A DNA stretch of 64,000 bases, taken from positions 980,912 through 1,044,911 of the forward strand of contig JAMPAQ010000001.1 in the NCBI GenBank assembly GCA_023667145.1, read 5' to 3'. The notes beneath the pieces are model-generated. The model was not told where the DNA came from. It worked only from the letters and a program-made list of their open reading frames with translations, and searched no databases. Of this stretch, positions 58,379-64,000 are shown one piece after another. The position numbers and the translations under genes were made by a program. Each line of letters begins with the position of its first letter. Position 1 is the stretch's first letter. The stretch is from Pseudoflavonifractor sp. (GTDB lineage: Bacteria > Bacteroidota > Bacteroidia > Bacteroidales > Muribaculaceae).

Positions 58379-59244
58379 TAGGAAGATATACGAATAAAAT
58401 ACTTAATGGAAATTGTGTAGAGATTATGGCACATTTTCCTGACAATTCGGTGGATTTAGTCGTAACATCTCCCCCTTATGATAATTTGAGGGCATACAAA
58501 GGCTATAGTTTTCCTTTTGATGATATAGTGAGTCAACTTTACAGAATCATTAAGATTGGAGGTATTGTTGTTTGGGTAGTCTCTGATGCCACTATCAATG
58601 GAAGCGAAACCGGGACCAGCCTCAAACAGGCACTAAAATTTATGGAAACGGGGTTTAATCTTCACGATACCATGATATTTCAGAAGACAAATCCGGTTCC
58701 TCAGATATACAGAAAGAGATATACAAATGTATTTGAATATATGTTTGTATTCTCAAAGGGTACAGTAGCCACGCACAATGGGATAAAAATACCTTGTCTT
58801 CACGCCGGCTTAGAGCTAAAAGGCACCACATATAAAAATTATTCCAAGGGCGAACAAAGCAGAGGAAAGATGGCAAACCCGGTAAAATCAGAAAAACTCA
58901 AAGGAAATATTTGGGAATATGTAGTGGGGAAAAATGCTGTTGACCAAGAAGCAAAAAAACATCCAGCTCCATTCCCTTACCAGTTGGCACTTGACCACAT
59001 ACTTAGTTGGACCAATCAGGGCGATATAGTCTTAGACCCTATGTGCGGGAGTGGCACGACATGTGTAGCGGCACTCGACTCCAGACGCGAATTTATAGGC
59101 ATAGACATTTCTGAAGAATACTGTGATTTGGCAAAAGAACGCGTTAGGCTTCATGCGATGCAACCATCTCTATTTGAAGAATGTCTAATGGCACAAGATG
59201 GAGAAGCGCCATATAATTCCACCATGTCAAAAAATAATGACTGA
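58375..59244 (+). CDS. Adenine-type DNA methyltransferase of the HindIII-like system
   Basis: 289 residues. Motif IV SPPY at 32-35 (VVTSPPYDNLRAYKGYSF) and SAM motif DPMCGSGTT at 221-229, the beta-type order. The TSPPYDNLR, VVSDATINGSETGTS and YMFVFSKG blocks mark a common type II methyltransferase family. Starts on the ATGA overlap with the nuclease, as a coupled pair. If the HindIII relation holds it would methylate AAGCTT. It is intact even though the nuclease is frameshifted. Confidence 0.87.
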   Translation: MIGRYTNKILNGNCVEIMAHFPDNSVDLVVTSPPYDNLRAYKGYSFPFDDIVSQLYRIIKIGGIVVWVVSDATINGSETGTSLKQALKFMETGFNLHDTMIFQKTNPVPQIYRKRYTNVFEYMFVFSKGTVATHNGIKIPCLHAGLELKGTTYKNYSKGEQSRGKMANPVKSEKLKGNIWEYVVGKNAVDQEAKKHPAPFPYQLALDHILSWTNQGDIVLDPMCGSGTTCVAALDSRREFIGIDISEEYCDLAKERVRLHAMQPSLFEECLMAQDGEAPYNSTMSKNND

Positions 59245-59445
59245 AATCACGAATAAACAGTCGAGACCATCTGATTTCACTTGTATTGTCAACTTAACCA
59301 TAATGGATTATTTTTTCGGCTTTGGCAATGGCGCAAATTCAATTAAAGGTTATACGCCAATCGCTTAACCAAACTTTTGTGTAACACGTTCTATTAGATT
59401 CTACTGAAGATACCATGGGAGCAATATCATTTGAAAAATCTTTTT

Positions 59446-59453
59446 TATCTTTG
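59446..59453 (+). promoter_or_regulatory. Promoter -7 element for the HindVP-like system
   Basis: TATCTTTG matches TAnnTTTG and lies 35 bases before the ATG at 59488, which supports that start over upstream TTG codons. Confidence 0.5.
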
Positions 59454-59487
59454 TAAGGGTAATACACTCTTCTTAGCAAATGAGGAA

Positions 59488-60567
59488 ATGAATATACATG
59501 AACCCGGTCTCTTCGGTCAAAATCACAATAATTCAAGCAGAGACTACACTCAGGAATATTACTGGGGAAAGAATCAGTTTAACAGTTCTTTTCCTGCATC
59601 CCTCATAGCATATATGAGCTATAAGGATATTGATCCGGTCTACTTATGTACCGATAAAGAGAATAAGGTAATCCACCGCTATATCAGCGGTCGCAACCTA
59701 TATTGTATCGACCCACTGTCAGATACTGCTTTTTACAATTTTGAGGCCAGTTTCCCAGCATATGACAAATTTTATACGGGGGAACGAGAAAAAATAGACT
59801 TGGTGATGTTGGATACGGCAACAATCATTCCGTCTCCGTTGATTGGCCTTGAAATTAAACTCACAGCGCTACCCGATAATACCACAAAGAATCTACCTGA
59901 GGACAAGTATAGCTGTGAGATTGTCGTAAGACCGCCAACAGTCAATTTTATTGCATGTAGCATATGCAACAGTTTTAGATCGGGAGAAGAAAAAGATAGA
60001 CTCAGAACAATGCTCAACATCGTCCCACGCATCAACCATTGGGAAGAACCTGAGGAGGTATTACCTCACTATGAGAAGATATTAACAGCTATCATGACCA
60101 TCTGTTCCTATCTAAATGAAAAACAAACGCCACTGATTATACAGCCGATATGGAAAACCAAAGACGGTAAAACTGTCTTGGCCGATGATTGCCTGGATGT
60201 ATTTGTGTGGTCTAACCTCGCTGTTATTCAGATGTGCAACAGGAAAGACAGCACAAGCAAAAAGAGAATAACCCGGCCTATGCGAACCATTATATGGATA
60301 TACCTCATGCTACTCGAATACTCAGGAATATATGGTCAGTTCGATTATCGGAGAATCGTAAGGCTACATTCTTACAATATCGCTAACGATAAAGCCTACT
60401 CTCTTAGCGGCACACAATCATACGAGTTCCTAAAGAGTGAGGAATTATGTCATCCGAGAATCTCAAAATATGAAATAAAAAACATAATTTTAGGCGGTGG
60501 GCAGAATCTGCTGAGTCCTGAGAGAAGATTTGATGCCGTAATTGTAAATAGCCCTGATCTCTTTTAA
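59488..60567 (+). CDS. HindVP-family type II restriction endonuclease
   Basis: 359 residues from ATG at 59488. PGLFGQNHNNSSRDYTQEYYWGKNQFNSSFPASLIAYM is the family N-terminus, and DLVMLDTATIIPSPLIGLEIKLTALPD holds the Asp...Glu-x-Lys nuclease core. HindVP-type enzymes cut GRCGYC; recognition here is inferred. Its stop overlaps the next ATG by one base. Confidence 0.82.
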   Translation: MNIHEPGLFGQNHNNSSRDYTQEYYWGKNQFNSSFPASLIAYMSYKDIDPVYLCTDKENKVIHRYISGRNLYCIDPLSDTAFYNFEASFPAYDKFYTGEREKIDLVMLDTATIIPSPLIGLEIKLTALPDNTTKNLPEDKYSCEIVVRPPTVNFIACSICNSFRSGEEKDRLRTMLNIVPRINHWEEPEEVLPHYEKILTAIMTICSYLNEKQTPLIIQPIWKTKDGKTVLADDCLDVFVWSNLAVIQMCNRKDSTSKKRITRPMRTIIWIYLMLLEYSGIYGQFDYRRIVRLHSYNIANDKAYSLSGTQSYEFLKSEELCHPRISKYEIKNIILGGGQNLLSPERRFDAVIVNSPDLF

Positions 60568-61478
60568 TGATGGATGTTGTAGATTTATTCAGTGGTTGCG
60601 GAGGTTTGAGCCTCGGATTTCAATCAGCCGGAATGAATGTCGTAGCGGCCTACGACAATTGGGCTGCCGCTATATGGGTATATAGCATAAACTTCAACCA
60701 TCCCATACACACGTTAGATTTATCTGATGAACTGAAGGCAGCGGAGAACATTGCCCGATACAACCCCGACATCATAATAGGTGGTCCGCCATGCCAGGAC
60801 TTCAGCAGCGCGGGACTGCGAAATGAGGACAATGGCAGAGGAAACCTGACCGTCTCATACGCCAACATCATTTCCAAAATACGCCCCAAATGGTTTGTAA
60901 TGGAAAATGTGTCAACTATTACAAAAACGAACAAATTAGCTACCGCAACCAATATCTTCAAGGCGGCGGGCTATGGTCTGACACAAATCATCCTAAATGC
61001 AGCATTATGCGGCGTTCCACAAAAAAGAAAACGATTTTTCATGATAGGCAAATTGGGCGAGGATGATGACTTTATACGCGATTTTATAAAAAGCAGACTA
61101 TCCACCAAAGAGATGACCGTCAAGGATTATTTTGGCGACAAAATAGACTTTGAATATTACTACAGACATCCGAGAAGTTATGCAAGGAGGGGCATCTTTA
61201 GTGTAAACGAGCCAAGCCCTACAATCCGTGGTGTCAACAGGCCAATCCCAAAGGGATACCCCATTCACCCAAATGACCCTATAAAACAACTTGATGGCAT
61301 CAGACCTCTGACCACTGATGAAAGAGCCATGATTCAAACCTTTCCTGAATCATTCCATTTCATGGGATCGAAAAGTGATGTTGAGCAGATGATAGGGAAT
61401 GCCGTCCCCGTAAACTTAGGCAGATTTGTGGCCTCTGCGATACTGGATTTTGCCAATAGAACCACAACCTGCCCATGA
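60567..61478 (+). CDS. DNA cytosine-5 methyltransferase of the HindVP-like system
   Basis: 303 residues. Motif I DLFSGCGGLS, catalytic Cys76 in GGPPCQDFS, ENV at 113-115, and QKRKR at 152-156; motif X GNAVPVNLGRFVA near the end. A complete C5 methyltransferase that would protect against the preceding nuclease. Confidence 0.93.
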   Translation: MMDVVDLFSGCGGLSLGFQSAGMNVVAAYDNWAAAIWVYSINFNHPIHTLDLSDELKAAENIARYNPDIIIGGPPCQDFSSAGLRNEDNGRGNLTVSYANIISKIRPKWFVMENVSTITKTNKLATATNIFKAAGYGLTQIILNAALCGVPQKRKRFFMIGKLGEDDDFIRDFIKSRLSTKEMTVKDYFGDKIDFEYYYRHPRSYARRGIFSVNEPSPTIRGVNRPIPKGYPIHPNDPIKQLDGIRPLTTDERAMIQTFPESFHFMGSKSDVEQMIGNAVPVNLGRFVASAILDFANRTTTCP

Positions 61479-61480
61479 CA

Positions 61481-61497
61481 AATATATGCTCCTGAGA
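61481..61497 (+). repeat. Right copy of the 17-bp direct repeat
   Basis: AATATATGCTCCTGAGA, two bases after the methyltransferase stop. CCTGAGACAA is also repeated in tandem at 61491-61510. Confidence 0.6.
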
Positions 61498-61566
61498 CAA
61501 CCTGAGACAATCCTAGCCGTTGGAAATTAACAATCTCAAAAATCTCATCATACCAATAAATTGTTG

Positions 61567-61574
61567 TATCTTTG
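61567..61574 (+). promoter_or_regulatory. Promoter -7 element for the small-ORF/GNAT pair
   Basis: TATCTTTG matches TAnnTTTG, 27 bases before the ATG at 61602. Confidence 0.5.
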
Positions 61575-61601
61575 TAAAAGAACACGATTAAGTGAAAAAT
61601 C

Positions 61602-61781
61602 ATGGCAATGACAATTAAATCCACACCTATACTTTGGGGCGAAGACGCCGAAAGATTTAACGAGGAGGCTGACCGCAATGGTAAGCTTCCAACACCCATA
61701 ATATCAGAAGCGAAACGCAAGAAAGTTGCCGCAATGTGGGAAGAATGCAAACGTGCAGCTTTCCCACCGAAAAAACGATGA
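61602..61781 (+). CDS. Small putative antitoxin upstream of a GNAT
   Basis: 59 residues: a short strand-like start (MAMTIKSTPILWGEDAERFNEEAD) and a Lys/Arg-rich helical end (EAKRKKVAAMWEECKRAA). Overlaps the GNAT start by ATGA. Bacteroidales GNAT genes of this kind are often preceded by such a small ORF; an antitoxin role is inferred from that context only. Confidence 0.65.
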   Translation: MAMTIKSTPILWGEDAERFNEEADRNGKLPTPIISEAKRKKVAAMWEECKRAAFPPKKR

Positions 61782-62389
61782 CACCTATGGCCGGATTCGT
61801 TATTGACGATGATACCATCATGAGTCCTTATACAAGGGAGGTTGCAGAATACTGCGACCCTTTTTGTTGCGGAGATGCCGAATTAGATACTTTCTTCCGT
61901 CATGAAGTATTTCTATATCAAGATGAGCTTCTGTGCAGGGCGTTTTGCTGGATTAACAAAGATAACGATAAGGAGATTATAGCAGCAGCCACATTCTCGT
62001 TTGATGGAATCAAATCTTATACGCTTGACAACTCCTCAAGAAACGCCTTACAACGAAAGATTCCATATCGGAAACACCACCGCAGTTATCCGGCAATGTT
62101 GATAGGTAGACTTGGCGTAAGTCAAAATTACCGAGGAAAAGGGTTGGGCGTAGGAAGTCAGCTGATGCAGACACTAAAAGTCTTATGTGCAAATGAAAGT
62201 GGCATTGGAATATGCCGTTATCTTCTTGTAGATGCCTACAATACGGAAGCAACGATACAATTTTATGTCAAGAATGGGTTCAAACCCCTATACAAAACTG
62301 AAGCAAGCGAAAGGGAAATATTTGATATTCCAAAAGAAGATCATCTAAGAAGCCGAATGATGTATTTTGATCTTAAACTTCTATTTTGA
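61778..62389 (+). CDS. GNAT-family acetyltransferase, possible toxin
   Basis: 203 residues. DAELDTFFRHEVFLYQDELLCRAFCWIN at the N-terminus and acetyl-CoA loop RLGVSQNYRGKGLGVGSQLM, then FYVKNGFKPLY. The layout resembles TacT-like GNAT toxins that acetylate aminoacyl-tRNA, but no test of that is possible here. AT-rich. Confidence 0.75.
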   Translation: MTPMAGFVIDDDTIMSPYTREVAEYCDPFCCGDAELDTFFRHEVFLYQDELLCRAFCWINKDNDKEIIAAATFSFDGIKSYTLDNSSRNALQRKIPYRKHHRSYPAMLIGRLGVSQNYRGKGLGVGSQLMQTLKVLCANESGIGICRYLLVDAYNTEATIQFYVKNGFKPLYKTEASEREIFDIPKEDHLRSRMMYFDLKLLF

Positions 62390-62454
62390 GAGTGACTGCG
62401 TGACTTGCGGGAGGGGACGGAATGAATGTTGTGAAATAAAATTGGGGGTGGGTG

Positions 62455-62485
62455 TTGGTCAATAATTAAAAAATCAGTAACTTTG
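62455..62485 (+). promoter_or_regulatory. Promoter of rplS
   Basis: TTGG at 62455-62458 and TAACTTTG at 62478-62485 with a 19-base spacer. About 80 bases of leader precede the ATG. Confidence 0.65.
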
Positions 62486-62567
62486 CAGCGGAATTTCGCA
62501 ATCTCTGGCAAGACAAGGCTGCTTGTTATATTGCGAGTATTTATAAATCAATAAATTAACAGCAACA

Positions 62568-62921
62568 ATGGACTTAATTAAAGTAGCCGAAGAAGCGTTT
62601 GCGACAGGCAAGCAACATCCCGATTTTGGTCCCGGCGACACAATCACAGTCGCTTACCGCATCAAGGAGGGCAACAAGGAGCGTATCCAGCAGTATCGCG
62701 GTGTAGTGATCCGTATCTCCGGCGAGGGTGACAAGAAGCGTTTTACCGTGCGCAAGATGAGCGACAATATCGGTGTTGAGCGTATCTTCCCCATCGAGTC
62801 ACCGTTTATCGACTCAATCACAGTCAACAAGTATGGCAAGGTGCGTCGCGCCAAGCTCTACTACCTCCGCAAACTTACCGGCAAGAAAGCCCGTATCAAG
62901 GAGCGCCGCGTGGTCAAATAA
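62568..62921 (+). CDS. rplS: 50S ribosomal protein L19
   Basis: 117 residues. [29 protein letters not shown], then [16 protein letters not shown] and [19 protein letters not shown] are L19 signatures. A core gene that bounds the defence island on its right. Confidence 0.97.
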   Translation: MDLIKVAEEAFATGKQHPDFGPGDTITVAYRIKEGNKERIQQYRGVVIRISGEGDKKRFTVRKMSDNIGVERIFPIESPFIDSITVNKYGKVRRAKLYYLRKLTGKKARIKERRVVK

Positions 62922-62941
62922 AACGCCACAAGCACAAAACG

Positions 62942-62990
62942 ATATCAAGACGGCATCGGTCTCACACGCAGACCGATGCCGTCTTGATAT
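62942..62990 (+). terminator. Long perfect hairpin after rplS
   Basis: A perfect 21-bp stem (62942-62962 with 62970-62990, starting ATATCAAGACGG) and a 7-base loop. AATATCC follows, so it lacks a T-run, but position and strength fit a transcript end. Confidence 0.7.
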
Positions 62991-63064
62991 AATATCCGAC
63001 CAATCCTCCGATGAATCAGTGATGCTGAACCATCGGGGAATCACAATGTCATTGCCAGATGGGG

Positions 63065-63349
63065 TTACTGCCGATAGGTGATGCGCCGCGAACGTTTCCA
63101 CTGCCGGTAATGAAAATACAATTTCAAGGCCAGCAAGAACAGCACTCCGACAATTATCGCTCCAAATATGCCGATCATCGCGAAAGCGCCCTTAATCAGC
63201 AACGAGAACAGTGCGCCGCCGACCACAGCGCCCGCAACACCAATGACGATATCCATCAGACACCCTCGGGAATCGTCACTCGCGATGCTGGCCGCGATGG
63301 CCCCTATCACGATACCGACTCCTACATATATTATCCATTGCCACCACAT
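63065..63349 (-). CDS. GlsB/YeaQ/YmgE-family membrane protein
   Basis: 94 residues. YVGVGIVIGAIAASIASDDSRGCLMDIVIGVAGAVVGGALF is the transglycosylase-associated protein pattern, with three Gly-rich helices. Linked to stress response in other bacteria. Ends Arg/Lys-rich. Confidence 0.83.
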   Translation of the reverse strand: MWWQWIIYVGVGIVIGAIAASIASDDSRGCLMDIVIGVAGAVVGGALFSLLIKGAFAMIGIFGAIIVGVLFLLALKLYFHYRQWKRSRRITYRQ

Positions 63350-63361
63350 GATTGTCCGGGA

Positions 63362-63559
63362 TTAGTCAGTCGTAGTGACAGTTGAGACGGTATTCTCTAT
63401 CTGCTCTCCGGCACGGTCGACATCGCCTTGCTCCACCGCGCCCCAATACTCAAATATAGTGAGCCACAATACCAATAATACGGCCAATATGATTACGCCT
63501 ATGACAAGCCATCGGCTTGTACGGCTTTTTTTCTTATTATGGTAAGTGTCATTTGCCAT
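63362..63559 (-). CDS. Small single-pass membrane protein
   Basis: 65 residues from MANDTYHNKKKSRTSRW: a basic N-terminus, one transmembrane segment (LVIGVIILAVLLVLWLTIF) and an acidic, Thr-rich end. Family not recognised. 12 bases before the YeaQ-like gene, so probably co-transcribed. Confidence 0.6.
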   Translation of the reverse strand: MANDTYHNKKKSRTSRWLVIGVIILAVLLVLWLTIFEYWGAVEQGDVDRAGEQIENTVSTVTTTD

Positions 63560-63653
63560 GATTGATAACATTTATATTGAGACATTAATAAATAGTTACC
63601 ATTATAACGTCACACGACCATAATAGTTTAGGAGCGACCTTACCCGTCGCCGC

Positions 63654-64000
63654 TCAGCAACCAAGCACGCGCCGCAGGGAGTCGACCTGCACGTTCCACA
63701 ACTGGCGCGAGTCGGGTATATCCTCCGCTTCGGCAAAGTCGGTCACCACAAGGGTCGTACTGTCGGTCAGCTCATTGACCGTTATGCGCATCTCGAAATA
63801 GTCACGCGACGGGTCATCATCCCATCGAAACCGTATGTGCGAGCATGTACGGGCGCTTACCTGACGGGCTACCTGCGGATACTTGTTCCATGTAAACACA
63901 AATGTCTTCCCATCAGAAGTGACGGAATCGGCAAACCATTCCTTGAGACCAGAGGCCGATGATATGTAAGACCACAGGAGCGATACGGGTATACGCTTCA
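63654..64000 (-). CDS. START-like domain protein (5' end outside window)
   Basis: The minus-strand frame stays open from the window edge to the stop at 63654, giving 115 residues. KRIPVSLLWSYISSASGLKEWFADSV, then a strand-rich middle (FTWNKYPQ, IRFRWDDD, FEMRITVNELTDSTTLVVTDFA), then a long final helix (DSRQLWNVQVDSLRRVLG): the SRPBCC/AHSA1-like order. Typical Bacteroidetes START-like proteins are about this size. Ligand unknown. Confidence 0.75.
   Translation of the reverse strand, partial: KRIPVSLLWSYISSASGLKEWFADSVTSDGKTFVFTWNKYPQVARQVSARTCSHIRFRWDDDPSRDYFEMRITVNELTDSTTLVVTDFAEAEDIPDSRQLWNVQVDSLRRVLGC

Noticed and set aside
1-64000. tRNA or rRNA genes
   Set aside because: No cloverleaf-like or rRNA-like segment was recognised in the intergenic regions by eye; short gaps make them unlikely, but this was not computed.

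Overview
The window reads as chromosomal DNA of a Bacteroidales bacterium, most likely of the Muribaculaceae (S24-7) type. Evidence: a 286-residue primary sigma factor without region 1.1, many copies of the Bacteroidetes promoter element TAnnTTTG (often with TTTG or TTG 19-21 bp upstream), the Bacteroidetes-type omega subunit, DUF4251, DUF4293 and DUF4250 proteins, and the gene order leuA-leuC-leuD-leuA2-leuB. The family-level call is a judgement from gene content, not a computed placement.

Layout. 1-9.8 kb: end of an unknown gene, an Abi_C-type gene, bamD-rpoZ, the primary sigma factor, a DUF4251 protein, an HtrA protease, an NlpC/P60 lipoprotein, a YtxH/holin-like envelope cluster, prmA and a small outer-membrane protein. 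9.9-16.5 kb: the leucine operon behind a complete leader-peptide attenuator. 16.5-20 kb: a nitrogen locus of gdhA, then glnK-amt behind a second, glutamine-codon-rich leader peptide and terminator. 20-28 kb: a DUF4293 protein, a TPR protein, an M3 peptidase and uvrA. 28.2-30.2 kb: a 2-kb island bounded by 78-bp inverted repeats and filled with double-hairpin repeats, carrying one compositionally strange gene. 30.3-55.4 kb: mostly core genes (typA, two Na+-dependent transporters, a TlpA-like protein, acyl-CoA synthetase, folP-cdaA, a Fur-family regulator, purA, flavodoxin, dprA, crcB, tgt-lptG, an OmpA-like protein, guaA). 55.5-62.4 kb: an AT-rich defence island with a HEPN/MNT toxin-antitoxin pair, a glycosyltransferase, a HindIII-like restriction-modification (R-M) system whose nuclease gene is frameshifted, a HindVP-like R-M system, and a small-ORF/GNAT pair. 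62.5-64 kb: rplS, two small membrane proteins and the end of a START-like protein.

How it fits together. The two leader-peptide attenuators are the strongest regulatory finds. One reads isoleucine and leucine codons ahead of an operon that may serve both amino acids. The other reads glutamine codons ahead of the ammonium transporter and its P-II protein, just downstream of glutamate dehydrogenase. The least explained structure is the 28.2-30.2 kb island: its hairpins keep a constant linker while their stems change in a compensating way, which points to selection on folded DNA or RNA.
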